Source of the DNA: Saxidomus purpurata
Taxonomy: Eukaryota; Mollusca; Bivalvia; Venerida; Veneridae
Assembly (NCBI GenBank): GCA_022818135.1
Contig: JAFMSR010000005.1
Location: 26,049,029 to 26,113,028 of the forward strand
Reading direction: 5' to 3'
Length of the DNA stretch: 64,000 nt
Made by a program: the position numbers and the translations under genes. This document shows, piece after piece, positions 35,323-47,700 of the stretch (positions within the stretch are counted from its first letter, which is position 1; each line of letters starts with the position of its first letter). The notes beneath the pieces were generated by a model, which saw only the letters and a program-made list of their open reading frames with translations, was not told the DNA's origin and searched no databases.

Positions 35323-38300
35323 CTATTTCTTTTTAAGATATTCCTTCAATCCAATGCATCCAACAGTAATCAAACCAATGGCTAGGGAAATTTTCAGAGC
35401 TTTCAGTCCTAACATACTAAGTGCTTTCCACTTTAGTTGTCGTCCAGCACTGTGACCTATTTCAATCATTTGTCTAACAGTTTGTTTTTGTGTTGCTCTT
35501 GTATAATATCCGTGTACAATTGGTCGCCTTTCGCTTGAGAAATAGCGAGATGCAACACCGATGGCGGTCAAACGAAACATTAAACCGACTGCCGTGATAT
35601 CTGCAGCGTTGAACGTTGGACCAAAAAGCCACACATCTCCCGAGCTGCCTTGTTCTAGAATAGAAAATATGTACACAATTGTATTCACGAGTCAATCATT
35701 GCAGCATGTGTCATATATCACGTTAAATGTATCTTCCACCTCTTAAATTCTTGATATACATTTAAATGTGTGTAGTGCTACTATATGTATTAGTATGTTG
35801 TATGTGATAAGTAAGTACCCTTGAAACCATGCGTTCGTAAAGGCAACATCAACAGTATATAAAAGCTGTTGTTTTTAAGGCGGTTTCTTTTTCCAAAAGT
35901 AAGAAACCTTGAAATTCTTTTTATTTCATCAGCTCATGAAAAATACGAAATTGTTTCAGACTGTTTAGACAAACAAGCTGTACCCTTGCTGAAGTGAAAG
36001 AGGTGAGATGGAAAGATACTGGAAACTAGAAACAAAATGGGAACTTCAGAAATACGGATTGAAGTACAATATATTTACTGAATGCCTTTCTTTGTCTCAT
36101 AAAAAAAGTTCTAATACTGAAAAGTACGTCTGCTTGTAAGGGTTATTGTACGAGTACTGTATCTATATTTGAGACCCGTCTCCGTGATCAAATGGCTATG
36201 GTCGCTGACCTGAATTCACTAATCCTCCCACTGGTAAAGGGTAATGAATTCGAACTGACTCTTAATGCGAGAAATTTGGAAGTTTCTGCCGAAAAGACCG
36301 ATAATTACAAACAAAAATGTAGGTAAACTATTTGCCTGTAAATCACTGAAATACAAGTTGAAACGAGCTGTAAATCACTTGAAACAAATGGTGTATGCTT
36401 AGTAAAGTCGTTGTGGGTTGCATTCAAATGCGAGTATACATGCCTCTATTGCAATGCAAGAAGTGTGCATACCTAGTTTCGTCTTTTCCAGTCTTTCTGC
36501 AATCTTATCAAATATTTCTTCAAGCTCACCCAGACGCTTACCGACCACTTCTACATCTAACACATTTGCAAGCTTCCGTGAAACCTTGACAATTTTTGTT
36601 TCAATGACTTCTTTCATTTCTGGTGCGCACGCTTCACTAATCTTTATCAAGTTGGTTACTTCTCCTGAAAACCTTCTATCTGAAAATCAGATACAACACG
36701 TGTTTCAACATTTAGCTGCAACATAAAAAGGTGAAAAGTTTCAGTCAGCATGTAAGATCTACTGAAAAATATAATGAACAAGTATCACAGATGGAAAATA
36801 TTTTGTTATTATTTCAAAGAGGAAATCTCAAATTTAAACACCGATAAAGAATATTTTAAGATCGCATTACTTTTAAAGCAAAATGCACCACCATGAATAC
36901 AAGTCTTGTATATGTCTTGTATATATAACTATTCTGCCGCTCAACTTTGATAACACACCTATTACATGATAATGGTCATCGGTGTTTCCTTAATCGCTCG
37001 GAATCGCGAGTCACACAAAATTAAGCAATTTTAGTTCAATTGTGTCAATGTATTTCTAAAACAAAATATATTTGTAAGCTATATTTGTAGTTTTGCTGAA
37101 AAAATAACGTAATATGATTCATTAGATTTGTTTCTTTGTTCTTTTTCAGTTTCGTTTCAATTTATATTAGATCTATTCTTTAATATTGCTTTTTTCCGCT
37201 GTCTGTCACCTACTTATTCCTTCCCTGGAGAATCCTCGTGCAGGAAGTGTATCAAGCATGTTGCTGTCCATACAGAAATGTCGATTTGCAAATACTCCAT
37301 AAGTGATGACGTCAATTGGAATGTCGTGAAGTAACTTCCGGAAAGCCTGAACTTCACTTCCTTGTGCTGTCTTAATATCTGGGACGAGTCTCGGACCTGA
37401 AAAAGTCAGTCATGTTTGTTTATATAGCAGGCTTCAAAATGCGAGTAATATCCCAGTGAACTCTGTAATCTGCAAATAACGAGTAACCAAATTAAAATTG
37501 TAATTATATCAATATTTGATATAGAGGTTTACTACATTTTTATTATAACAAACAGGCGCCTACGAAGCCAATTCTAATTCTAAATTACCTCCAACATGAA
37601 GCATTGTCCGTTGTTTTCATTTTTAAAATCGACTCCATTGTATTAAACAAAAATTACTCACCAGACTTAAATATTTCATCGATGATGTCAATGATTTTCT
37701 CTGATTCGGAGTAGCATTTTCCGTCAACCTCGAGTACAGGCACCTCTCCCATATTGTTCTTTTTCAGGTACCAGTCCTCGTTTTGCTCCCCGAACGGGAT
37801 AAAAATAGGATACCCCTTGAAGGGCACGTCTTTTTCAAAGAGTGCATTCAGAACCTGTGGAAAAAAATGAAATGATGGTGGGTTTTTATCGGTTTTACGC
37901 CCGTTCCAACCGTATTTTGGGTACTTTAATAATTTACCTGACATTCCTTCCTGGGGAAAACCAATGCAAAACCCCTATCCCTCTTAAGAAACTGCCAACT
38001 TCCTCACATAGAAAGTCATGGTCGGTAGCATGGCCCTAACTCTATTAGAACTAGGTGTGATTTCGAGTCAGCAACTCTAACCACTCGATCATGGAGGTGG
38101 AGTAAGTTTAACACGTATATACTGTAAGGTTTATATAATAGTGCATCACGAAATATCAAGTTTTGGAACCTCATTACAATGAATTATCACGTACAGATGC
38201 ATTGTAGTAATTCTCCAGTAGCATCTTAATTAAGTAAAATCTTAAGATTTTCCTTAAACTTAGCAGTTTCCTAAAGATAATTTAAGAAGGAGAATGTGCA

Positions 38301-38853
38301 TTGAAGTATGTTGAAAATACATTAAATCTTTCATAACCATTTTCTATAATGATGTTGAAATTACACACAATCATGCACTTTTAAGCGAACTATAATACTT
38401 AAAAAAAGTTGGACTTCAGTTAAAATACTTAAGAAATCACCTAAGATGCTACTTGAATACGATCCTTGATGTTGATCGAAAAAAACGTACACTTAATATC
38501 ATTGAACGTCATATCTTTATGTACATTTATATAAATAGGATATGGGGCCTACTTATCGAGGGTTGAACGCAAAACCGCAGTAACTTGTATGAAAGAAGGA
38601 CTTACAACAGTTTTACGGTCAACCCTCGATATTTCAACTGTAGCGTTAATTTTACGCGATTAACCCAATATCAAAGCTATGAAATGTAAGCAGGTCAATA
38701 TCATAAGATGTTTAAACACAACACAGTTTTTTTTACACATACTTGTAATGCATTTTTGAAATAATAAAAATACAGATGCATTTCATGACTTACCTTTAAC
38801 GAATAGTAAGACCCGGGAAAGTAATAAAGTGTAACGTTTCCTGATGCAGCCAT
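35323..38853 (-). CDS. GDAP1: GDAP1-like protein, GST fold with C-terminal membrane anchor (5 exons, 324 aa)
   Basis: Minus-strand exons 38853-38794, 37854-37662, 37396-37210, 36675-36473, 35654-35323 join to 975 nt with consistent phases (0,1,2,1). Residues 1-84 are the thioredoxin-like GST N-domain (LYYFPGSYYSLK; NNMGEVPVLEVDGK, the glutathione-site-like PVL turn). Exon 3 starts PRLVPDIKT and has the IPIDVITYGV segment seen in GDAP1 after the N-domain. Exon 4 has helix ELEEIFDKIAERLEK; exon 5 has WLFGPTFNAADITAVGLMFRL, matching the GDAP1 C-domain, and ends in a hydrophobic helix (ISLAIGLITVGCIGL) plus KEYLKKK, like the mitochondrial tail anchor. Human GDAP1 is 358 aa and acts in mitochondrial fission and redox balance. 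The acceptor of exon 4 must be the GATAG at 36680-36676; the CAG upstream gives a stop. A paralogous or invertebrate-specific GDAP1 relative is equally possible. Confidence 0.88.
36172..36335 (+). repeat. tRNA-derived SINE (CCGTGATCAAATGGCTATGG type)
   Basis: CGTCTCCGTGATCAAATGGC, GGTCGCTGACCTGAATTCAC and GAATTCGAACTGACTC match the head of the CCTCCGTGGTCGAGTGGTTA family; the body has GGAAGTTTCTGCCGAAAAG. In intron 4 of the GDAP1-like gene (antisense to it). Confidence 0.65.
37934..38106 (-). repeat. tRNA-derived SINE, reverse orientation
   Basis: Reading the minus strand: CCACCTCCATGATCGAGTGG TTAGAG..., ending in the body GAAGTTGGCAGTTTCTTAAG and TTCCCCAGGAAGG. In intron 1 of the GDAP1-like gene. 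Confidence 0.7.
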
Positions 38854-38959
38854 TTTTTTACTCACACCTCGCAACCTCTGTAGGTATGACTTCACTAAAT
38901 CGGTGGGACTTGGAACCAGCCAATTTGTGTAGGGAACTTGCCCCCCTATTAGATTCTGT

Positions 38960-38960
<1 letters not shown>

Positions 38961-38995
<35 letters not shown>
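38961..38995. repeat. Poly(C) tract, about 35 nt
   Basis: Uninterrupted C run just upstream (in gene direction) of the GDAP1-like start codon region, about 110 bp before its ATG. It may be a real poly(G) tract in the promoter or a smaller case of the artefact seen elsewhere; its length should not be trusted. Confidence 0.85.
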
Positions 38996-38997
<2 letters not shown>

Positions 38998-40794
38998 TCT
39001 GGTTTAAAATGATTAGTAGCACTAAAGTTTTCTAGAATTAAAATCGAAGTACAATGGTTGAACATAACAAAAAATAGTTTATTATTTTGTGATTAATTTT
39101 ACGGTGTTCTGTGGCTATCTGAAAATATTGATTTTTGACAAATGTAAAACAAAATTCCTCCACACCCCCAACAAGGGGGTTGTTCCTACTGGTGCAATTT
39201 TCGGCTATAAAGTATCACTATATGTATATAAAAAGGGGCTTTTGTGTGGACCAAGGTGGTTCTACGATTTTTGGGGTGTAACTACTCAACGAATGTTTTG
39301 GTATGCGGACCGTGCTTAATGTTTACGTAGTTTGGGTTGTAGTCATACCTAAACGCTGTAAACTGAATCATTTGTAAAACTAAGGTCAATGCTCTTGTGA
39401 ACTCACATTTGTGATAAAAACGTGTTTATACAGTTTAGCGTTCACTGATAGTAGAATGCACGCTATAGTAACAGTCTTACTTAAACATGAACAAATTTCT
39501 GGTCAAAAACATTAAAATTTAAATAAGAAATCACGGTACATTTGTGATTTGGATGATGCTTAGTTTGTAGTCTGGAGTCACTTAACTTTGTACATGAATT
39601 GTCCAGGATCTGGAGTCGGGTAGGCTCTGAACTCTCAATAATCGCTTTAAGGGTGAGTTTGAATCTGAATTTAGTCATATATATCTGACCATTCCACCAA
39701 AAAAACAATAGCATTATACATCCATTCCGGATAAATCAGATATTTAATCATACATAATCATTATAAAAAAATCGTACTCTACCATAACCGAAAACAGCGG
39801 TCACTTATTTTAATTTATTCGACTATTTTAACAAACTGTTTACTGGTCACAAAGCTTTTTTTGTATACCATAGAATGTACTGCATTTTGAGTCAATAGTA
39901 AGTGTGTTGTGTACTCACCATCTTAATCAAAGGACGCAAACTAGGCTTAAAAGGCGTAAAAGTATATTAGTCAAAGGGTATTTTTGTTTAAAATCAAAAT
40001 GGAGCTTTTTCAATTTTGTAGTACATTTATTCTCTATATATGTATATTTTCTTGTTATGTATCATACAAAATTATATTAGATATTTAGAAAATATTAAAC
40101 TAAAATGAGCGTATGGAGCATTTCATATATAACTACAATAATTAAAGAATTTTTCTGTATGCAGCGAGTCAGTCAACTACACTGTGTCGAACTGAACGTT
40201 CGATAGTTCAACCCATGTACTCCACGTTTTGTGCGGGGACAGATGCTTTTAATTTCACCTGGTCTTATAAAGCCTTTTTTTAATGGTGACTTTTGTTCTC
40301 TGCGAACCCGTGAACCAATCGTGCCGGCTCAAGGTCAAGGTCATAACCAGAGATGAAAGGTCATTTGTCTACATTTCGTGTCTGCTCCATATGTCTTGAA
40401 CCCAACGAAGGATTTTAGTATAAATCACCACAAATGTTTACATATTGACACGATGTGTAGAGCGCATGTTACTCTTAAAATGTATAGGTTTGCATACTTT
40501 CTACATACAATTTAATACGTTTGACGATATGGGTGAAGAGAACTTTATCAGGCGCTACACTAAAACATTGCTATTGCATTGTAATCTTTGAATACAAATT
40601 TCTATGGATTTCATTTGTCTATAAGTGTATTGTGCTTATTGTGTATATGGATGAATAAATGTTGGCTTTGAATTGAATGTACTTGTATGTATTGCATTAA
40701 TGTATAAAGAATTCATTGTTTTAATTGATTGCCATACTAGGAACAAGTTGTAAAATATTTTTCGTACTCTATGCATGTTACCTTACAAAAAATA

Positions 40795-40796
<2 letters not shown>

Positions 40797-40841
<45 letters not shown>
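40797..40841. repeat. (TTA)n microsatellite
   Basis: About 15 units of ATT/TTA in the intergenic region before the PAN-CCP-kringle gene. Confidence 0.95.
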
Positions 40842-41704
40842 TCTAACGCCGGCCTTATCGAATATCTTATGAAATGAAAATGCAGTTTTAGTCCGCGGTA
40901 TACACATATATTATAGTCCAAGGATCACATTTCCAAGTAGCTCTCATTCAATCAAGAAAGATGTACTATCAGAATTGACCTGTATATGCACAAAAACATT
41001 CCAAACTTTGCTTTTTAGATCGACAAGTACATTATTATTATTCAATGACATTGAAAAAAAACAAGAAAGGCTACCGGCAATTCTTTTTCATCATGAAAAA
41101 AACTTGAATACAAAAGAAGGGCATACTTTGTTTAAGAGTGACTACAACAATGGTACTTTGATTATCCTATCAAAACTTTAATGTAACTATATCAGTCAAT
41201 TCAAAGTGATCCTGGTACTTTCAACTTTATGTAGCCCGCAGAACGGAACTAACCATTAAACTTTGAAAAATCAGCAATGCGTTCTGTATAAGAAATATAT
41301 GAAAAGAACATGGTAATAAAGTTAATAATTAAATGAGTTTCTAGACATTATTCAAATGGAGTGAGATACAAATATTTGCATGCATGTCCTGAACATTTAT
41401 TTACGCAGTGCGTAGATGAATAACCGGTAATTGGTGTTTCAGCTTTAAAAATGAATGATATGTCTTAAATTGTACAATACGCCTATTGTCTATTAGCCTT
41501 TGAAATATTCAGAGTTTTTTAAACTTAACCAACCAGTAACCTATCTGCCCGACACGTTAGATACATACAAATTATTCATGCCAAAAGAACTAAATAATCA
41601 TTGTTTGAATACTTATAAATTACGCTTGTTTCTATCCAAACGTTATGTAGAACAATATAATAGTATTAAACTAAACTGAATACGTCGCTGTGCGTTAGTT
41701 AACA

Positions 41705-44700
41705 ATGTCAGCTCTGTGGATTCTGATCACAGCGCTGTTTGTTCAATCTTTGTGTGCGCAGGTTCACAAAACTGTAGATGGCATCAAAATAAAAACGGTT
41801 ATTAATTTAGAAAATATTTGTACATCTGATGAGGGAATGTTTGCTTTTTTACTGGGCTTATCAATCGAACAGTGTGTTCAAGAATGTGGATTGCGTAAAC
41901 ACTGCGTTGCGCTTAACTATAAAAGGCGTGCCAATGTTTGTGAGCTGTTGTCGTCCGAAGGTAACGTCGTTTCGAATACCGCAGGTTGTATTCATGTACA
42001 TGCTTCGGATATAGAAGTGATGCAGGTACATCTTTGTAATCTTTTAAATAAAACATGTTTCTTCAAGGATATATCGAAAGTGCGAAATAAGGTAACGAAA
42101 AAAAAAGTTTTCAGTTATTATTAAAAGTTTTCAAAACATGTAGAATTTACACAAGCAACAAAGATAGAGCACTGTTCCCTCTGCGAGTTGGGTTTTATTG
42201 GATGATCCGTAACATATCTTCGCCAACAGCAACTCTAGTTTATACTAATTTATTTTAGGTCGATTGTGAAACAAGTTATCCAACTTATATTAATCACTCT
42301 CGACACCTCATTCCTGATGGTATCCATCGCCGTGAGGGTATGAGAAAGAACTCTAAAACTACTCACTTTAAGCTTTTTGTGAAACAATTAAGTTCTCCAA
42401 ACTGTCTGAAAAAAATTTTTTTTTACAACGAATAGTCAATAAAAAAATCAAGCATATTCATGTTAAGTATATCTGTATATTTGAAATTATACGCTACTTA
42501 ATTATAAATCTGAAATTTCAATATTTTTATATATATATATATAACATATAGCGTAGCTAAAATTGCCTTAAAACCTAGCTAACCAACATTTTCAACAGAT
42601 TTTCTCAAATTGCTACCTACATATTTACTTGTGTTGTTAATTCTAGCAATTACTTTTACATTTTATAATATATATCACATTGGAGAAATATTATTTTTCA
42701 CCGAAAACTATGATCGAGCAGCTCTAACGTCAATGGTCAGTGACCATTGCAATATCCATTGATATACATGTATATTAATAGAAAATAACAATATTACCAA
42801 CCTTATATTCATAATAATTTTGTATAGCAGTTTCATTCTTTTTGAATACAGAGAAAGTTTGTACAAATATTTTATCGAGTCTCCTACAGGCTTGTCAAAA
42901 ATTAAAAGTTCCTGTCACGGTATTAGGCATATTTTCATTTCTATTGGTCAATATAAGAAAAATGCCAGAAACACTTATTTTCAACGCATTTGTCACCTTT
43001 AAAGCGTCCTATTCGACCAAAAAAAAGGCGCCGCAAATAATTCATTTTTTGGTATCAGGTAATGTATCGGAATAGTGCACCCTTTATATACCTACGCCGA
43101 ATTGTGCTTTATATGAAAAGCCCACGAAAACGATAGATGTAATGGTTAAAATACTCATCCGCCGTAGATACATATACCTTTTTCTACAAAATATAACTAC
43201 CAATCGCTTTCATTGCGCCGACATAGTTTTTCTTTATAAAATGTTTCTGGTTTGACATCTAAATATTTAACAATGTACATTTATAACAGTTTTCGGGTAA
43301 ATCGTCGGCCCGGAACGATCAGTTTCGAAGTCGATACAGTTTGATTTTTAATTGATGTTATTTTACACATTTCAAAAAAGAGGTTATTTTTTGTAACAAA
43401 ATGGATTTATTGTTCCTTTCCATGACACCCTTGACTGAACAATGCATCCCGGAAACTGTTCAATAGTGTTTTTCCGTTATAAGTAACACGATGTGATATT
43501 GAAAATGCGTTCTACTGATTGAATTAAACCAACTAACAACCAAAAGCCGTTCTTTCCCGTACACGCTATATGGGTATTTCCCTTTATATGACAGTATCTT
43601 CACTGGGTAAGACATTGCTCGTTGAACTTGCAGAAATCGCCCGACAGTGCGTTTGATTTAGCATTGCAGGTTTGACAAGTAGCTGAAAATAATGTGCATA
43701 TCTTGCTGCTAATTTAAATATCGTTTGAATAGCGTAGAAATATGCAAATATTGTTTATAGAAGTACTGGCGCGAACTTATCATGTGATCATTTCAAAGCC
43801 GATATCGGAGTTGCTGTGGCATAGCTTAGCGTGACATAGTAACAGGTGCGAGGATTATACAAAAAATTGTAGACGTTATTAATTAAATACTAATGCCTTA
43901 ATTTGCCTAGACTTTCGTATTTTGTATTTCAATAATATATATAGACTGATGTGCCGTAATGCTATAACTTTATTAAACAATCTTATGGGAAAACAATTTC
44001 CGATAAAAGTGAGTTCCAAATGAGGCCCTGCTCTCAATGGTGGTGCCAATAAACATAATTAACTTATAATATAATCTGGAACACCATTCGAAACATTGAA
44101 GTTTTGAAACATGTTGACATTTCTGCACGTTAGAATATCAGTCTATTGTTTCTTTAGGGGTCAACATTAAGTTGAAATTCGAAAATTCATTTTATAACAG
44201 CGTAAGTATATTTATGCCCCACTCGAATTTATTTCTAGCATTATGTACATGTAATAGTACCGTACGATTTCTTTCATTGACTGACTGTATTTTGTTAGCG
44301 ATAAGCTTTGTGACTGCATACTTCTGTCCAGAAGTACTGAAACATGTACGGATTTGATCAGATAACTGTTCAATACAATGAATTTAGCAACTGGATACAA
44401 AAAAACTTCGGACCTTACATATTTTCTATACAAAAGAAAGACATATTTAACACGACTATATAGAGAATAGAACATGGTTCTATCATTATGCTACAATGTA
44501 TCAGTTAAGCTATTTTTATCAGTAGAACCATTTTTACTCTTCGAGAAGTAGACTTACTTTCGAAATCGACTAGTAAAAGCCAAAAAAGTAAGACTTAGTG
44601 TAACAAATAAAAGAAACGAACAAAAATAGGGTTACACATCAATGTATCTATATTTACAGAAACCATGTACAGAATGTGCGTATGGAGAGGCGTGTGACAT

Positions 44701-47700
44701 AAAAACCAGACAATGTATATTTAAAGGTAACATTTTATTTTTGTATTAACGACTTTTTGTTACAGATTTGTTTACTTTCAAAGGAAACTTGTACATATAG
44801 TATAATAAATATACCGGTTACGGTTGTCCAACAGGTCATTTCAACATATTTTCTATTTGTCTTGAACTTGAACAAAATGTAAAGGCTTATGAAACGTGTG
44901 ATCAAATTTGAGCTCCGTACGTAGTAGATTCAACTAGAAACAAACACATTTCCGTGTATCAAAATGCATTCATGGAAAAACAAATTTCCCAGCAGCTCAA
45001 TATCACACTGATCCATATTCAGCGGATCACTCATAATTTAATATTTCATAAGTCTTCATAACAAATCGTAAAGTCATATTGTTAGGTCTGTCAAGTTCTA
45101 TAAACGTTACGTTGAAAATTAATAATGTAATAATTTATCTTTTGTTATTGCATGGTGACAGTCATCCATTACCGGTAGTCAGGACCACTCACATCACATT
45201 TAGGGCTTTTATATGCATGACATATTTTTCAATAAGATAATTGCATTAGTTCAATAACATACGAAAATTGGACAAAAGTGTTGAGTTGTCTACTGCAATT
45301 CATTTTCATTTAATATTAATTTTTGAATATATTACAGTCATTTTTAAAACGAATCGATAAATGTTAGTGCTACAAAATGATACAAGCTTGTATGATTATA
45401 TAAGAGAAAATATGCAAATATTTCTGAAATGGTATTACTGCCATGCCTAAGTATAGGCAAATAAAAGTGCGAAGTATTTGTTCCAATTAGTGCGCATTGA
45501 ATATTTTTACTGCCAAGACCTTCCGTAGAATAAAGATACTACTTTCGTCTATTTCTATTAATACGTTTCGCTTTAAACTATTAGATCTGAAATCAACTTG
45601 TCTAGTTTCTGTTTGAAGTATCAAATTTGATTTCGATACCTTCGCCAAACGCTTAAAAAAATCACACACAGTGCTTAGTCCTTGACCTTATTCATTGTCC
45701 AAATTCGACAAACATCTCTTGACACGGTATGCAAAAACTGTCAGACATACAAACAGGTTACTGAATTGATTAACTGAAATAAACACTGGCTGACTGAAAA
45801 CTTTCAATAATATTGTTCTAAGCATGATATTACGACGTTTCTGATTTATATCAAATGTTATAGCCATGTAATGCATTATTTCGATGTTTTCCTGAAGTAA
45901 TTACAGCCATTTGAATCATTCTAAATTTGAAATGTCCTCTGACTTTGATATTGTTTTGAAGATTTACATTTGAAAACACATTTTGGCAGTTAACAAACCA
46001 ATACGACACACAAATGTCTCTTCAGGTCGGTAACATACGTGGATACGTATTCACGACTTTGCATACCGTCACTGTATCAAATCTGTAGCCGAATACTCAA
46101 AAAACATGTATAAATGATTGACTTAGTGTACGGTAAATGCTTTAGTATTACCATTTTGCAAGGAAATATTAGATTATCATCGATATCGGGGGTGTCAAGA
46201 CATTGTTTTAATTCCTTTACTTATTATAACGAGACTCAATTCGTTTTCGTTTATCTGTAGAATGTTTAGCAACAGTGAAGAACGGACGGGTGCTTGGAAA
46301 CGACTTCACTATTGGAGCTGTAACAAGATATAAGTGTAACGGCGGGTATACAGAGACAAGCGGCGTCATAAATGCTACCTGTTTTCCATCAGGACAGTGG
46401 AGTGCGGTTGCAGACTGCCAAATAGGTAAACTACCCTGTTAAATAGTATGCATCAGCCACTTTCACACTATTCTGTATATATATACTCTGTTGCAAAAGA
46501 AAGTGTGCACTTAGGTTTTCGTTAATTTTATGTATCATTTTAACAGAAATATTTAAATATTTGGTATCACAATTTAGAGCAAGTTATGCTCAATTTCATT
46601 TGCAGTGATAGCACATTCAGTTGACAGCAAATGGTGTATAAAGGTAGTGTTCGAAATTAGAGACCGATATGTTTTATCAAAATGGAGAAAATAAAAACGT
46701 GCACACTTTTTTTTGCAACTGAGTATATTTATCATTCTGTCTAATTTGGTTTTGGAGTTGCGCGTGTTATTATTTTTCATTTCACAAAAACGATAATCCA
46801 TTGGCATGCTTAAAGCTGCTCGTTCATAGTTTCAGGTGAATAACATAATATGTATTCAAGCATAAAATGTAAAAGTAAATGCCAGAATCAATAACCAAAG
46901 TAACAAATGGGTAGCAATTTGCCAAAAATCCATTGAAAATGTTGGCTGGATTTGGATTTTAACGAGACCGCTATAATGACATATTCAAAAGCGTTTGTAA
47001 CGCTTTATCATTTGGTAGCGTATACATTCAAATATACAGATACAGTCGACAGGCATTTATACTGGAACCTTTTTATTTGACTATTCGTTCTAAAATATGT
47101 TATTTTATAGGGTTTTGGAGAACTTCATTTTTTCATAAAAATCTGAGAGCGAGTAGCTTTAAAGAATATATTTTTACCGAAATGTCTAAATCTTCAGTAA
47201 ATCATGACGATGAATTATTTCTTCAAACAACGTCTGCATTGTTTACAATCGCCGAGGATTGTAACGGACCGAAGGCACGCCAGCCATATTGTTTTGTAAC
47301 TAAATTTTTCAGAGCCTCAGAAAAAGCGACAACGATGAGGCCCCAAACGCATGGCAGTATAATAATCCAGATAGTATACATCATTGTATAGTAGACCTCT
47401 TCGAGGTGTGGTCAAATCATGACCCTGGGGTCAATACCAAGAAGGTACTTATTTTACATAGACATATATAGGAAACCTTAAGATTTCTTCTTCTCCGAAA
47501 CAACAAAGTTTAGAGCTTAGATTATTTACTGTGATATAGTGGCTTGTGGACCCTTTTCAAAGTTTGTTCAACTCATTCCCCGGGGTAAAAATTTACCCTG
47601 TCCAGGAGGTCACTTGGTAAAGTAAAAACTTTGAAAATCTTCTTTTCTAAAACCAGGCAAGTGCACTGGTACTCATGTGAGCAGTAAAGGGCCATCTTGG

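Larger units (their letters stand above)
38854..41704. other. Intergenic, divergent promoters
   Basis: Lies between the starts of the GDAP1-like gene (-) and the PAN-CCP-kringle gene (+). It has a poly(C) tract, a TTA microsatellite and a repeat trace at 40330-40460. No exon was recognised. Confidence 0.55.

Noticed and set aside
47077..47391. 104-codon frame with LRASSFKEYIF
   Set aside because: It runs across a MITE end and into a dispersed repeat, so it is not a gene.
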